64,000 nucleotides of DNA from Alphaproteobacteria bacterium. Lineage in GTDB: Bacteria > Pseudomonadota > Alphaproteobacteria > Reyranellales > Reyranellaceae. The notes beneath the pieces are model-generated. The model did not search any database. It saw only the letters and a list, made by a program, of their open reading frames with translations, and had not been told where the DNA came from. Both the position numbers and the translations under genes were made by a program. The stretch covers positions 1-64,000 of the forward strand of contig VGCZ01000002.1 in the NCBI GenBank assembly GCA_016869975.1. Reading direction: 5' to 3'. Of the stretch, positions 1 through 11,165 are shown piece after piece. Every line of letters begins with the position of its first letter. Positions within the stretch are counted from its first letter, which is position 1.

Positions 1-1
1 C

Positions 2-988
2 CTCAAGCGCGCGCTCGATGGCTCCGGTATCGCCGTCGCCAGCGGCGCCGAGGGGCTGCGCGAAGCGGCGGCCAGGCCCGCCGAGTGGGTGATGGCGGCG
101 ATCGTCGGCTTCGCTGGCCTGCCGCCCATTCTGGTCGCCGCCGAGCGTGGCGCCACGATCGCGCTCGCCAACAAGGAGGCCCTGGTCTGCGCCGGCCGCC
201 TGCTGTTGGACGCAGTGCGGCGCGGCGGCGGCACGCTGATGCCGGTCGACAGCGAGCACAACGCCATCTTCCAGTGCCTGGAGGAGCGTAACCGCGACAA
301 GGTGGAGCGTCTGATCCTCACCGCGTCGGGCGGACCGTTCCGCGACTGGTCGTTGGCCGAGATGGCGGCGGCGACGCCGGCGCAGGCCGTGAAACATCCC
401 AACTGGGACATGGGCGCCAAGATTTCGATCGATTCGGCGACCATGATGAACAAGGGCCTCGAGCTGATCGAGGCGCACATCCTGTTCGGCGTGCCATCCG
501 AGCGCATCGAGATCGTCATCCACCCTCAGTCGGTGATCCATTCGATGGTCGCCTACAGCGACGGCTCCGTCCTCGCCCAGCTCGGCAGTCCCGACATGCG
601 CACGCCCATCGCGCATGCGCTGGCGTGGCCGGCGCGCATCGACGCGCCGTCCGAGCGGCTGGATTTTCGCACGCTTCAGGCACTGACCTTCGAAGTGCCT
701 GATATCGAACGATTTCCCGCTCTTCGGCTGGCGCGGGAAGCCTTGCAAACCGGTGGGATATCGACGACAATAATGAATGCCGCCAATGAGATAGCGGTTG
801 ATTCTTTTCTTGCGTCAGAGATTGGTTTTCTCGATATCGCACGGATCGTGGAAGATGTCCGCGCCGGGTTGGGAAGAAAGCTGACAATCGCGGGCGACTG
901 TGCCGATTTCGCCACCTTGCGAGCCATCGACGAGGAAGCTAGAGCCGAGGCCAAGGCTTTGTGCGCGGCCCGCCGGCATCGGGTCTGA
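2..988 (+). CDS. dxr: 1-deoxy-D-xylulose 5-phosphate reductoisomerase, 5'-truncated by window edge
   Basis: This cytosolic enzyme converts DXP to 2-C-methyl-D-erythritol 4-phosphate with NADPH, the committed step of the MEP isoprenoid pathway. The reading frame is already open at base 2, so the N-terminal NADPH-binding part lies outside the window; about 328 residues are visible. Family blocks seen are NKEALVCAG, the metal/substrate block [40 protein letters not shown] and the flexible-loop block [10 protein letters not shown]. The C-terminal helical domain ends normally at a TGA. It lies 21 bases upstream of rseP in the conserved dxr-rseP-bamA cluster. Bases about 720-840 are visibly less GC-rich than the rest (27 of 60 bases G or C in 781-840). 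The assignment is secure. Confidence 0.97.
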   Translation, partial: LKRALDGSGIAVASGAEGLREAAARPAEWVMAAIVGFAGLPPILVAAERGATIALANKEALVCAGRLLLDAVRRGGGTLMPVDSEHNAIFQCLEERNRDKVERLILTASGGPFRDWSLAEMAAATPAQAVKHPNWDMGAKISIDSATMMNKGLELIEAHILFGVPSERIEIVIHPQSVIHSMVAYSDGSVLAQLGSPDMRTPIAHALAWPARIDAPSERLDFRTLQALTFEVPDIERFPALRLAREALQTGGISTTIMNAANEIAVDSFLASEIGFLDIARIVEDVRAGLGRKLTIAGDCADFATLRAIDEEARAEAKALCAARRHRV

Positions 989-1009
989 ACGCAGGGGAAT
1001 GTAGCGCCC

Positions 1010-2410
1010 ATGGATTTTGTCGGGTTCATTACTGACAACATCATCACGTTCATTGTGATCATGACCGTGCTCGTGTTTGTCCACGAGTGGGGCCACTACT
1101 GGATCGGCGTGCGCAACGGCATCAAGGCCGAGGTTTTTTCGGTGGGCTTCGGTCGCGAGCTTTGGGGCTGGACCAGCCCGAAGACCGGCACGCGCTGGAA
1201 GATCTCGATCCTGCCTTTGGGCGGTTACGTGAAATTCCTCGGCGACAGCAACCCGACCGGGGCGGGCGCCGTCGATGACCGGCTCAGCGCGGAGGAGCGC
1301 AAGCGCGCCTTCCACACCCAGCCGCTGGTCGTACGCGCCGCCGTGGTCGCGGCCGGCCCGATCGCCAACCTGCTGCTGGCCATCGTGCTGATGTTCGTCC
1401 TGTTGATGACCTACGGCCGGCCCTTCACGCCGCCGCAGGTCGTCGTGCCGGCGGGCTCGGGGCCGGCGGCGGCGGCGGGCATGCAGACCGGCGACATCGT
1501 CACCGAGATCGCCGGTCGCGGCGTCGACAGCTTCGAAGACATCATCGGCGTCGCCCAGCTCTATCCCGGCGTGCCGATCACCATCGTCTTCACGCGCGAC
1601 GGCAAGAGCTATCACCGCTCGATCACGCCGGCGCCGCGTCTTCTGGTCGACCGCTTCAAGAACGAGCATCGCATGGGCGATCTCGGGATCGACAGCGTGC
1701 AGGCGCTGCCGGTGGTCGGGCGGGTCTTCCCGGGCAGCGCCGCCGAGCAGGGCGGCCTGCACAGCGGCGACCGTATCCTCGAGGTCGAGGGCACGCGCAT
1801 CGACTACTTCATGGACATCCCGCGGATCATCCGCCAGCGCGCGGGCCAGCCCACGAAGATTCTGGTGCAGCGCGGGCGCGACACGATTGAGCTGACGGTG
1901 ATGCCCGTGGCGGAACAGATCCGCCAGCCCGATGGCACGACGCGCGTCGAGGGCCGCCTCGGGTTTTCCAGCCCGCTCGCCTCCCAAGTCAAGCGCTTCG
2001 GGCCGCTGGAGGCCGCCGGCCAGTCGGTGGTCGAGGTCTGGCACATGTCGGGCACGATCTACACGGTCCTCAAGCAGATCATTCTGGGCCTGCGGCCGGC
2101 CAACGAGATCGGCGGGCCGATCCGCATCGCCAAGACGGCGGGCGAAGTGTCGCAGATCGGGTGGGGCGCCATCCTCTACTTCGTCATCGGCCTGTCGGTG
2201 ACGTTGGGCGTGTTCAACCTGCTGCCCGTGCCCATGCTGGACGGTGGTCATCTGCTGTTCTACGCCATCGAGTGGGTGCGGGGGCGGCCGCTCAGCGAGC
2301 GGACACAGGAGATCGGCTTCAGGATCGGGCTAGCGGCGATGGGGGGCCTGATGATATTCGCCACCTACAACGACATCGTACTGATCATCACCCGCCTGCT
2401 GACCCTCTAA
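1010..2410 (+). CDS. rseP: RIP zinc metalloprotease RseP (site-2 protease)
   Basis: This inner-membrane zinc protease cleaves anti-sigma factors and residual signal peptides within the membrane. At 466 residues it has the normal family length. The zinc-binding site is HEWGH at residues 25-29, in the first membrane helix; most relatives have HEFGH, so Trp is a conservative variant. Two PDZ domains lie at roughly residues 130-200 and 210-290 (GxAAAAGMQTGD and GSAAEQGGLHSGD repeats). The C-terminal membrane part holds NLLPVPMLDGGH, which supplies the third zinc ligand (Asp). The ATG at 1010 is chosen because the first helix starts at once and dxr ends just upstream. It is probably cotranscribed with dxr and bamA for envelope maintenance. 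Confidence 0.96.
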   Translation: MDFVGFITDNIITFIVIMTVLVFVHEWGHYWIGVRNGIKAEVFSVGFGRELWGWTSPKTGTRWKISILPLGGYVKFLGDSNPTGAGAVDDRLSAEERKRAFHTQPLVVRAAVVAAGPIANLLLAIVLMFVLLMTYGRPFTPPQVVVPAGSGPAAAAGMQTGDIVTEIAGRGVDSFEDIIGVAQLYPGVPITIVFTRDGKSYHRSITPAPRLLVDRFKNEHRMGDLGIDSVQALPVVGRVFPGSAAEQGGLHSGDRILEVEGTRIDYFMDIPRIIRQRAGQPTKILVQRGRDTIELTVMPVAEQIRQPDGTTRVEGRLGFSSPLASQVKRFGPLEAAGQSVVEVWHMSGTIYTVLKQIILGLRPANEIGGPIRIAKTAGEVSQIGWGAILYFVIGLSVTLGVFNLLPVPMLDGGHLLFYAIEWVRGRPLSERTQEIGFRIGLAAMGGLMIFATYNDIVLIITRLLTL

Positions 2411-2502
2411 GACCCTGAAATTTCAGGTGTGGTGGTCGGCTCCGGCGTGGTCTAAACAGAGGCTATCCCGACGCCTCGGCGGGTAAAGGATCAGGGAGTT
2501 CT

Positions 2503-4773
2503 TTGTTGATTCGCGTCCTGCGAAGCCTCCTCGCCCTGGCGCTTGTGGTCGCCGGTTTATCGGCAGCGCCGGCGCTCGCCCAGCGCGGCCCGATCATCAC
2601 GCAGGTGCAGATCACCGGCAGCGGTCGTGTCGAGCCCGACACGATCCGCTCCTACATTTCGGTACGCGAAGGGCAGCCCTTCGATCCGGCCGAGGCCGAC
2701 AAGTCGTTGAAGGCGCTGTTCCAGACCGGCTTGTTCGCCGATGTCACCTTCCAGCGCGATGGCAGCACGCTGGTGGTCAAGGTGGTCGAGAACCCGATCA
2801 TCAATCGGGTGCAATTCGAGGGCAATCGGCGGGTCGAGGACGATACGCTGCGCCAGGAGATCGCGTCGAAGCCGCGCACCGTCTTCACCCGTGCCAAGGT
2901 GCAGTCCGATGTGCGCCGGATGCTCGAGGTTTATCGCAGGGGCGGTCGCTTCAACGCGGCGATCGAACCCAAGATCATCAGGCTCGACCAGAACCGCGTC
3001 GACCTCGTGTTCGAAATCTTCGAGGGCAGCATCACGGCGATCAGCCGCATCAGCTTCGTCGGCAACGAAAACTTCAGTGACGGCAGACTGCGCGAGCAGA
3101 TCCGCTCGGTCGAGACCGCGTGGTTCCGCTTCCTGACCTCCGACGACCGCTACGACCCCGACCGGATCAACTTCGACAAGGAGATGCTGCGCAAGTTCTA
3201 CCTATCGGAGGGTTACGCCGATTTCCGCGTCGTGTCCTCGGTCGCCGAGCTGACGCCGAAGAAGGATCATTTCTTCGTCACGTTCACCATCCAGGAAGGC
3301 GAGCGCTACAAGTTCGGTAAGCTCGAGGTCAACTCGCGCTTCGAAGGCATCGATATCAACACGCTGAAGGCGATGGTCGTCGCGCGTGAAGGCGACTGGT
3401 ACAATGCCGACGAGGTCGAGGCCACGGTCAACGCCATCACCGAGGCGGTCGGCACGCTCGGTTACGCCTTCGTCGACGTGCGCCCCAACGTCAAGCGCAA
3501 CAAGGACACCAAGACGGTCGACATCACTTTCGACGTGCAGGAAGGCCCGCGCGTCTATGTCGAGCGCATCAACATCGCGGGCAACGTGCGTACGCTCGAC
3601 CGGGTGATACGCCGCGAATTCCGCCTCGCCGAGGGCGACGCCTTCAACGCCGCCAAGCTCCGCCGCTCGCAGCAGCGTCTGCGCGCGCTGGGATATTTCG
3701 AGAAGATCGACGTTACCAACCAGCAAGGTTCGGCGCAGGACAAGACGATCATCGACGTCAACGTCGTCGAGCAGAGCACCGGCGAGATCTCGTTCGGCGC
3801 CGGCTATTCGACCTCGGCCGGCGTGCTCGGCGACATCACGGTGCGCGAGCGCAACCTCCTGGGCAAAGGCCAGGATTTGCGCCTGGGTCTTTCGCTCGGC
3901 ACACGCCAGACACAGATCGACCTGAGTTTCACCGAACCGTACTTCCTCGAACGCAACGTGGCGGCCGGCTTCGATGTCTTTCGCATCGGCCGCGATCTGC
4001 AGGCCACCAGCTCGTTCGACGAGAGGACGATCGGCGCAGCTGTGCGGGTAGGCTACGCGCTGTCCGAGCACACGCGGCAGACCTTCAAGTACTCGTTCAA
4101 GTACGACGAGATCTTCAACGTCGGTACCAACGCCTCGCCCTTCATCAGGCGGCAGGCGGGCAAGACCTATACCTCGGAAGTGGGTACGGTCATCACCTGG
4201 GATCGTCGGGACGATCGCCAGCTTTCGACGAAAGGCTGGGTCGTTCGCTGGTCGACGGAGCTCGGCGGTTTGGGCGGTACGGAGCACTTTCTGCGCAACC
4301 GCGCCGACGCTGCGATCTATTTCCCGCTGATCCAGGACTTCGTCCTGTCCTTCCAGGGCTCGGCCGGCGCCGTCTTCGGCATCCGCGACGACGTGAAGAT
4401 CGCCCAGCGCTTCTTCATCGGTGGTGACACGTTGCGCGGCTTCCAGACCGCCGGCATCGGTCCACGCGACGGCAACGATTCGCTGGGTGGCAAGTACTTC
4501 TACACCACGACGGGTGAGATCAGCTTCCCGCTCGGCCTGCCCAAAGAGCTCAATATTGTCGGCAAGGGGTTCATCGAGGCCGGCAGCCTGTGGGGCACCG
4601 ACGACGTCGGCCCGACGATCCGCGATTCCTCGGCGCTGCGGGTGACCGCGGGCGTCGGCATCCAGTGGGTCTCGCCCTTTGGCCCGTTGCGGCTCGACTA
4701 TTCGTTCCCGATCAAGTTCCAGCCGTTCGACAATCGGCAGCGTTTCAACTTCAGCTTCGGTACCCGGTTCTGA
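2503..4773 (+). CDS. bamA: Outer membrane protein assembly factor BamA
   Basis: BamA is the central barrel of the BAM complex that folds beta-barrel proteins into the outer membrane. The frame encodes 756 residues, with a signal peptide at about residues 1-27 (hydrophobic LLALALVVAGLSAAPALA, cut before QRG), POTRA repeats over about 28-420, and a 16-strand barrel to the C-terminus. The barrel loop-6 motif appears as LRGF within GGDTLRGFQ, and the protein ends in Phe (GTRF), as expected for a BAM substrate signal. The start is TTG: two TTG codons sit in tandem at 2503 and 2506, behind GGGAG at 2494-2498, and 2506 has the better spacing. lpxD, which normally follows bamA, is absent; fabZ begins 31 bases downstream. 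Confidence 0.96.
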   Translation: MLIRVLRSLLALALVVAGLSAAPALAQRGPIITQVQITGSGRVEPDTIRSYISVREGQPFDPAEADKSLKALFQTGLFADVTFQRDGSTLVVKVVENPIINRVQFEGNRRVEDDTLRQEIASKPRTVFTRAKVQSDVRRMLEVYRRGGRFNAAIEPKIIRLDQNRVDLVFEIFEGSITAISRISFVGNENFSDGRLREQIRSVETAWFRFLTSDDRYDPDRINFDKEMLRKFYLSEGYADFRVVSSVAELTPKKDHFFVTFTIQEGERYKFGKLEVNSRFEGIDINTLKAMVVAREGDWYNADEVEATVNAITEAVGTLGYAFVDVRPNVKRNKDTKTVDITFDVQEGPRVYVERINIAGNVRTLDRVIRREFRLAEGDAFNAAKLRRSQQRLRALGYFEKIDVTNQQGSAQDKTIIDVNVVEQSTGEISFGAGYSTSAGVLGDITVRERNLLGKGQDLRLGLSLGTRQTQIDLSFTEPYFLERNVAAGFDVFRIGRDLQATSSFDERTIGAAVRVGYALSEHTRQTFKYSFKYDEIFNVGTNASPFIRRQAGKTYTSEVGTVITWDRRDDRQLSTKGWVVRWSTELGGLGGTEHFLRNRADAAIYFPLIQDFVLSFQGSAGAVFGIRDDVKIAQRFFIGGDTLRGFQTAGIGPRDGNDSLGGKYFYTTTGEISFPLGLPKELNIVGKGFIEAGSLWGTDDVGPTIRDSSALRVTAGVGIQWVSPFGPLRLDYSFPIKFQPFDNRQRFNFSFGTRF

Positions 4774-4804
4774 GCCGGCGGTCCGTGGCGAGGCGAGCGA
4801 TGTG

Positions 4805-5278
4805 ATGACTGCGATACCTACCGCCGTTCCGACGGTGATCGATGTGGTGGACATCAACCGGATCATGAAGATGATCCCGCACCGTTATCCGCTGCTGCTC
4901 GTCGATCGCGTCATCGATCTGCGCCTGGGAGAAAGCGCCGTCGGGATCAAGAACGTCTCGATCAACGAGCCCTTCTTCCAGGGCCACTTCCCGACCGATC
5001 CCGTGATGCCTGGCGTGCTGATCGTCGAATCGATGGCGCAGACCGCGGCGGTGCTGGTGGTGGCGACCCTGGGCGCGGCGTCGGAGGGCAAGCTGGTCTA
5101 CTTCCTGTCGATGGATAACGTCCGCTTCCGAAAACCGGTGACGCCGGGGGATCGCGTCGAGATCCATGTCAACAAGCTGCAAGCGCGGCAGAGCGTGTGG
5201 AAGTTCGAGGGCAAGGCGATCGTCGACGGCAAGGTGGCGGCCGAGGCGACGTTCGCGGCCATGATCCGCGGCATCTAG
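4805..5278 (+). CDS. fabZ: 3-hydroxyacyl-[acyl-carrier-protein] dehydratase FabZ
   Basis: FabZ dehydrates beta-hydroxyacyl-ACP in type II fatty acid synthesis. The protein of 157 residues is a single hot-dog fold. Landmarks are HRYPLLLVDRV near residue 26, the catalytic His61 in GHFP and Glu75 in VESMAQ, 14 residues apart as in the family. The ATG at 4805 gives the usual length; the frame stays open upstream into bamA but that part is not FabZ-like. In most alphaproteobacteria fabZ is embedded between lpxD and lpxA, because its substrate, beta-hydroxymyristoyl-ACP, is also used for lipid A. Here it stands alone between bamA and glyoxalase I with no lpx neighbour on either side. Confidence 0.96.
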   Translation: MTAIPTAVPTVIDVVDINRIMKMIPHRYPLLLVDRVIDLRLGESAVGIKNVSINEPFFQGHFPTDPVMPGVLIVESMAQTAAVLVVATLGAASEGKLVYFLSMDNVRFRKPVTPGDRVEIHVNKLQARQSVWKFEGKAIVDGKVAAEATFAAMIRGI

Positions 5279-5296
5279 GCCGCGCACAGGGAGGGT

Positions 5297-5713
5297 ATGA
5301 CCATGGATGGCGCGACCGCCGAAGCCGGCTACCGCATGCTGCACACCATGATCCGCGTCGGCGACCTCGACAAGTCGATCGACTTCTACACGCGGCTGCT
5401 GGGCATGAAGCTTCTGCGCAAGCGCGACGTGCCGGCCGGCAAGTACACCCTGGCCTTCGTCGGCTACGGCGACGAGACCGACAACGCGGTCATCGAGCTG
5501 ACCTACAACTACGGCAAGGACAAGTACGAGATGGGCACCGCATTCGGCCATCTCGCGATCGGCATGCCCGACGTCTATGGCGCGTGCGAGAAGCTGGCCA
5601 AGGAAGGCGTCAAGATCCCGCGTCCGGCCGGCCCGGTGCAGCACGGCACGACGGTGATCGCTTTCGTCGAGGACCCGGACGGCTACAAGATCGAGCTGAT
5701 CCAGCGAGGTTGA
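5297..5713 (+). CDS. gloA: Lactoylglutathione lyase (glyoxalase I)
   Basis: This cytosolic metalloenzyme isomerises the methylglyoxal-glutathione hemithioacetal to S-lactoylglutathione. The 138 residues form two beta-alpha-beta-beta-beta modules. The four metal ligands are His16, Glu67, His85 and Glu133; their spacing (51, 18, 48) is identical to His5/Glu56/His74/Glu122 of the E. coli nickel-type GloA. ATG codons at 5297 and 5303 are both possible starts, behind GGGAGGGT. The gene lies 18 bases after fabZ and is followed by a strong terminator, so it probably closes the dxr-rseP-bamA-fabZ transcript. It occupies the slot where lpxA-lpxI-lpxB are expected. Confidence 0.95.
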   Translation: MTMDGATAEAGYRMLHTMIRVGDLDKSIDFYTRLLGMKLLRKRDVPAGKYTLAFVGYGDETDNAVIELTYNYGKDKYEMGTAFGHLAIGMPDVYGACEKLAKEGVKIPRPAGPVQHGTTVIAFVEDPDGYKIELIQRG

Positions 5714-5768
5714 GCCACGCTGGCGCCCTGAGCGCGGCGAAGGACCTCGCGGTCAAACGGCCGACGAA

Positions 5769-5808
5769 AAGCGGCGCCGGATGCTCTGCGGCGCCGCTTC
5801 TTGTTTCG
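5769..5808 (+). terminator. Rho-independent terminator after gloA
   Basis: A perfect 10-bp inverted repeat, AAGCGGCGCC at 5769-5778 and GGCGCCGCTT at 5790-5799, with an 11-base loop. It is followed by a T-rich tail (CTTGTTT). It ends the rightward dxr-to-gloA transcript. Confidence 0.8.
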
Positions 5809-5839
5809 CCGAACCATCACGAGGTCGACAGGTCGCGCC

Positions 5840-6037
5840 TCAACCCCACAGCAAGATCAGAGTCGTCGCAACGCCGGCGCCCAGTGCGACGAACGCCAAG
5901 CGCCGCGCTATGGTGAGGGCCGGGGCGCGGTTGTCGTTGGCGGCGGCGCCGACGCGTACCAGGCGCGGGCGGTCAACCCGTACCGGCAGGCCATTGCTCG
6001 CCGCCCACCTGTCGCTTGCCTCGCCGCGCGCCGCCAT
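5840..6037 (-). CDS. Small single-pass membrane protein with ANDNRAP motif, function unknown
   Basis: I do not recognise a function. The 65-residue product has a polar N-terminal half containing AAANDNRAP, a motif I have often seen in short alphaproteobacterial hypothetical proteins. A single hydrophobic segment (FVALGAGVATTLILLW) lies at the very C-terminus, so it looks like a tail-anchored inner-membrane protein. It starts 35 bases after the gltA stop on the same strand and could ride on that transcript. Its left end meets the fabZ-gloA transcript tail to tail. The evidence for a real gene is the motif plus the membrane segment; no homologue was checked. Confidence 0.55.
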   Translation of the reverse strand: MAARGEASDRWAASNGLPVRVDRPRLVRVGAAANDNRAPALTIARRLAFVALGAGVATTLILLWG

Positions 6038-6072
6038 GTTCCGTCTCCTCCGCGCCCAGGCGGTCCCGTTCC

Positions 6073-7374
<1,302 letters not shown>

Positions 7375-7521
7375 GGTCGCTCCCGCTCGAAACTCGCGTT
7401 GGCCAAGCCCCGCCACCCGCCGCGCGTACGGACATGGCGCCCCCGGATTGGCCGAAAAGGTCGTCTGTAAACTAACAAGCCGGTCCGGGGGGCGCAACGC
7501 ACGGACGTCATGCGCCAGCCG

Positions 7522-8922
7522 TCAGGCGGCTGCACGCAAACGCATCAGCGCTTCCTCGCGGCCGAGGATCGCCAGGACCTCGAAAATCCCGGGCGACACG
7601 GTGGAACCGGTCAACGCCGCGCGCAGCGGCTGGGCGATCTGGCCGAGCTTCACCTGGGCGGTCTCGGCCACCGTCTTGACTGCCGCCTCCAACGTTGATT
7701 CCGCCCAATCAACCGAGGGCGAGGCAAGGGCCGCGGCGACGCGCGCCAGCAGGCCGCAGGCCTCGGGGGTCATCATGGCCTTGGCCTTGTCGTCCATCTG
7801 GGGGGCGCCAGCGCGGGCATAAAAGACCAGACCCGCCGCCAGCTCCGTCACGGTGCGCGTGCGCTGTTTCACGCCGTTCATGCCGCGCGTGATGCGCTCG
7901 AGAGCCGTCACCGACAGCGCCGCTCCCAGCGTCGCCTCGATCAGTGGCCGCACCAGCGGCAGCAGCTCGCCGTCCGGCGTCTCGCGCAGATAATGGGCGT
8001 TGAGGTTGGTGAGCTTGGCGAAGTCGAACCGCGAGGCGGCGCGGCCGACGTCGTCGATGTCGAACCACTCGATCGCCTTGTCGGTCGGGATGATCTCCTC
8101 GTCGCCGTGGCCCCAGCCCAGCCGCAGCAGATAGTTGCGCAGCGCCGAAGGCAGGTAACCCATGTCGCGATACGCCTCGACGCCCAGCGCGCCATGACGT
8201 TTCGACAGCTTGGCGCCGTCGGCGCCGTGGATCAGCGGGATATGGGCGAACTCCGGCGCCTTCCAGCCCATGCCCTCGTAGACCTGGAGCTGGCGAAAGG
8301 TGTTGTTGAGGTGGTCGTCGCCGCGGATCACGTGGGTGATGCCCATATCGTGGTCGTCGACCACCACGGCGTGCATGTAGGTCGGCGTACCGTCGGCGCG
8401 CAGCAGCACCATGTCGTCGAGCTGGTCGTTGGCGACGGTAACCTCGCCCTGGACATGGTCGCGCACCGTGGTCGAGCCGGTCTGCGCCGCCTTGATACGG
8501 ATCACCGGCTTTACGCCAGGCGGCGCGTCCTTGGGGTCTCGGTCGCGCCACAGGCCGTTGTAGCGGATCGGCTTGCCCGCCTTGCGCGCCTCCTCGCGCA
8601 TAGCCTCAAGCTCGGCCGGCGATGCGTAGCAGTAATAGGCCTTACCGGCGGCCAGGAGCTCTTGCGCCACCTCGGCGTGCCGCTTGGCTCGGGCGAACTG
8701 GTAGACGACCTCGCCATCCCATTTCAGGCCGAGCCAGTTGAGCCCATCGAGGATCGCGTCGATGGCCTCCTTGGTCGAGCGCTGACGGTCGGTGTCCTCG
8801 ATGCGCAGCAGGTAGGTGCCGCCGTGGTGGCGCGAGAACAGCCAGTTGAACAGTGCCGTGCGGGCACCGCCGATATGCAGGAAGCCGGTGGGCGAGGGGG
8901 CAAAACGGGTGACGACGGTCAT
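7522..8922 (-). CDS. gltX: Glutamate--tRNA ligase
   Basis: This class I aminoacyl-tRNA synthetase charges tRNA-Glu (possibly also tRNA-Gln in organisms lacking GlnRS). The protein has 466 residues when started at the ATG at 8922 ([13 protein letters not shown]). The class I signatures are HIGG near residue 14 and KLSKR (the KMSKS equivalent) in the middle of the protein. The C-terminal anticodon-binding helical domain is complete. The longer frame to 9006 adds residues unlike the family. It is divergent from comEC, with start codons about 90 bases apart. The order gltA-gltX-comEC matches other alphaproteobacteria. Confidence 0.95.
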   Translation of the reverse strand: MTVVTRFAPSPTGFLHIGGARTALFNWLFSRHHGGTYLLRIEDTDRQRSTKEAIDAILDGLNWLGLKWDGEVVYQFARAKRHAEVAQELLAAGKAYYCYASPAELEAMREEARKAGKPIRYNGLWRDRDPKDAPPGVKPVIRIKAAQTGSTTVRDHVQGEVTVANDQLDDMVLLRADGTPTYMHAVVVDDHDMGITHVIRGDDHLNNTFRQLQVYEGMGWKAPEFAHIPLIHGADGAKLSKRHGALGVEAYRDMGYLPSALRNYLLRLGWGHGDEEIIPTDKAIEWFDIDDVGRAASRFDFAKLTNLNAHYLRETPDGELLPLVRPLIEATLGAALSVTALERITRGMNGVKQRTRTVTELAAGLVFYARAGAPQMDDKAKAMMTPEACGLLARVAAALASPSVDWAESTLEAAVKTVAETAQVKLGQIAQPLRAALTGSTVSPGIFEVLAILGREEALMRLRAAA

Positions 8923-9011
8923 GCGCGATCCGGTGAAATCAGCCTCTTTTCGGTCAAAAAGCGGCGAGAGCATAGGCGGTGAGAGGGTGTCTTCTGTCAA
9001 ATCCATAGAGC

Positions 9012-11165
9012 ATGAGCCTCGCCGCCACGCCGCAGCCCGGTGTCGCAGCCGCCGGGCATGGCCTCGCGGCGCGCCTTGTGCTGGCCGTGGCGCGGCGCCT
9101 CGACGCCGAGCGCGAACGCTGGGCGCTGTGGACGCCGGTGGCTTTGGGTCTGGGCATCGCGGTTTACTTCGAACTACCCAGCGAGCCGCCGTCCTGGCTG
9201 GGTGTCGCCGTCACGCTGATCGGCCTGCTCCTGTGCGCGGCGCGCGGCGCAGCGCCGGCGCTGCTGGCGATCGGCGTGACCTTGACCGCCGGCGGGCTCG
9301 GGTTCAGCGCCGCGATCTGGCGGACTCAAAGCGTCGCCGCGCCGGTGCTGGCGCGCGGCTATAGCGGCATCGTCGAAGGTCGGGTCATCGAGATCGGCAT
9401 CCTGCCGGAGGGCCGGCGCGTCATCCTCGATCGGGTGGCGCTGCGCGGCGTGAAGGAGAGCGCCACGCCGTCGCGTGTGCGCATCTCTGTGACGCGCGCG
9501 CCATTTCCGCATGTCACCGGCGATCGTGTCGCGATTCCCGCCATGCTGCATCCGCCGGCCGGACCGGCCTTGCCCGGCGCCTTCGACTTCCAGCGCTTCG
9601 CCTGGTTCCAGCGGCTGGGCGCTGTGGGCTACGCCACGGGCGCGCCGGTGCTGGTCGAGCGCGGCCAGCCTTCGGGCTTGATCATGCGCATCGACGAGCT
9701 GCGGCGAGGGCTCACCGAGCGCATCACCACCGCGTTGCCCGGTGACGCCGGCGCCTTCGCCGCCGCCATCCTCACCGGCGACCAGAACGGCCTGTCGAAG
9801 GAGGCCCAACAGACGCTGCGCGACTCCGGCCTGGCGCATATCCTGTCGATCTCCGGCCTGCATCTCGCCTTCGCGGCCGGGCTGATGATGGGGCTGGTGC
9901 GCTACGGCTTGGCCCTTCTGCCTGGCATCGCGTTGCGTGTCCCGGTCAAGAAGATCGCCGCCGTCGCGGCCTTGCTGGGCTCGGCGTTCTACCTCGCCCT
10001 CGCCGGCGCGCCGGTGCCGGCCCAGCGCGCTTTCGGTATGCTGGCGATCGTGCTGATCGGCGTGCTGACCGACCGCACGGCGCTGACCCTGCGCTTGGTG
10101 TGCTGGGCGGCCGCCGTGATCCTGCTGATCCAGCCCGAGAGCCTCATCGGCGCCAGCTTCCAGCTCTCCTTCGCCGCTGTGGTCGGGCTGGTGGCAGCCT
10201 GGGAAGCCGCGCGGCTGTGGCGCGCGCGCCGTCACGCGGAAGGCGTCGATCGCACCGACGGGATGCGACGCCGGATCGGCCGCTATGCCGCCGATAGCGT
10301 CCTGTCGACCTTGGTGGCGTCGCTCGCGACGGCGGGTTTCGCCGTCTACCACTTCAATCGCCTGAGCCTGGTCGGCGTCGTCGCGAATCTCCTGGCTGTG
10401 CCGTTGACCGGGATCTGGGTGATGCCCTGGGGTCTGATGACCATGCTGCTGGCGCCGTTGGGCCTGGAAGGGCTGGCGCTGGTGCCGATGGGTTGGGGCA
10501 TCGAATGGACGCTCGACATCGCGCGGTGGGCCGCAGCTCTGCCGGGCGCGGCGTCGGTGGCGCCGTCGATGCCGGGCGCGTCGCTGTGGCTGCTGACCTT
10601 GGGTGGTCTGTGGTTCTGCTTCTGGGGTACGCGCTGGCGATGGCTCGGTCTGCTCGGTGTGGCGCTGGCCTTCGCCATCACGCCGCTGCAGCGTACGCCA
10701 GACCTGATGATCAGCGAGGACGCCCGGGCGCTGGCGATCCGCGGCGAGCGTGGTCTGGTGCTCCACAGCACGCGCGGCGAACGCATCGCCGGCGAGACCT
10801 GGACGCGGCGCGCCGGCGAGGCGGCGGCCCGTCGCTGGCCCGACAGCGGCAGTGGCGCAGACGGCGCGCTGCGATGCGACGGCGGGCTGTGCGTCTTCAG
10901 CCGCGATGGTGTGGAGGTGCGTCTGGTTATGCGACCCGAGGCGCAGCCGCGCGCCTGTGCCGGCGCGGTGCCGGTCGTCTCCGTCGTGCCGCTACGCAAT
11001 CAGTGTCGTGGCGCGCTGTGGACGATCGATCGCTTCGATCTGTGGCGACACGGCGCACACGCGGTGTGGCTGGGCGGAAAAGGGCGCCCCGTGCGTATCG
11101 AGACCACGCGCCAAGCGCGCGGCGATCGGCCGTGGGTTCCCAAAGCCGATCGACGATCTCAGTAG
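9012..11165 (+). CDS. comEC: ComEC/Rec2-family competence DNA channel protein
   Basis: This predicted inner-membrane channel takes single-stranded DNA into the cytoplasm. The 717-residue product has N-terminal membrane helices (about residues 40-105), a DUF4131-type soluble segment (about 110-215) and the multi-helix Competence core (about 235-540). The core contains the typical [16 protein letters not shown] and VPAQRAFGM blocks. A C-terminal soluble tail follows, lacking a recognisable metallo-beta-lactamase HxHxDH motif, as in many proteobacterial versions. The start is ATG 9012. The 3' end overlaps the convergent lexA by 7 bases. Whether the organism is transformable cannot be told from this gene alone. 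Confidence 0.93.
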   Translation: MSLAATPQPGVAAAGHGLAARLVLAVARRLDAERERWALWTPVALGLGIAVYFELPSEPPSWLGVAVTLIGLLLCAARGAAPALLAIGVTLTAGGLGFSAAIWRTQSVAAPVLARGYSGIVEGRVIEIGILPEGRRVILDRVALRGVKESATPSRVRISVTRAPFPHVTGDRVAIPAMLHPPAGPALPGAFDFQRFAWFQRLGAVGYATGAPVLVERGQPSGLIMRIDELRRGLTERITTALPGDAGAFAAAILTGDQNGLSKEAQQTLRDSGLAHILSISGLHLAFAAGLMMGLVRYGLALLPGIALRVPVKKIAAVAALLGSAFYLALAGAPVPAQRAFGMLAIVLIGVLTDRTALTLRLVCWAAAVILLIQPESLIGASFQLSFAAVVGLVAAWEAARLWRARRHAEGVDRTDGMRRRIGRYAADSVLSTLVASLATAGFAVYHFNRLSLVGVVANLLAVPLTGIWVMPWGLMTMLLAPLGLEGLALVPMGWGIEWTLDIARWAAALPGAASVAPSMPGASLWLLTLGGLWFCFWGTRWRWLGLLGVALAFAITPLQRTPDLMISEDARALAIRGERGLVLHSTRGERIAGETWTRRAGEAAARRWPDSGSGADGALRCDGGLCVFSRDGVEVRLVMRPEAQPRACAGAVPVVSVVPLRNQCRGALWTIDRFDLWRHGAHAVWLGGKGRPVRIETTRQARGDRPWVPKADRRSQ

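Noticed and set aside
815-2251. Antisense open frame of 478 codons over rseP
   Set aside because: Shadow of rseP in a GC-rich genome, with no motif or ribosome site.
3202-4866. Antisense open frame of 554 codons over bamA and fabZ
   Set aside because: BamA and FabZ on the other strand are certain; the antisense product has no recognisable motif.
7435-7521. Complementary GC-rich arms between gltX and gltA as a gltX terminator
   Set aside because: The arms are separated by a long AT-containing stretch and no T-run follows, so I could not support a terminator.
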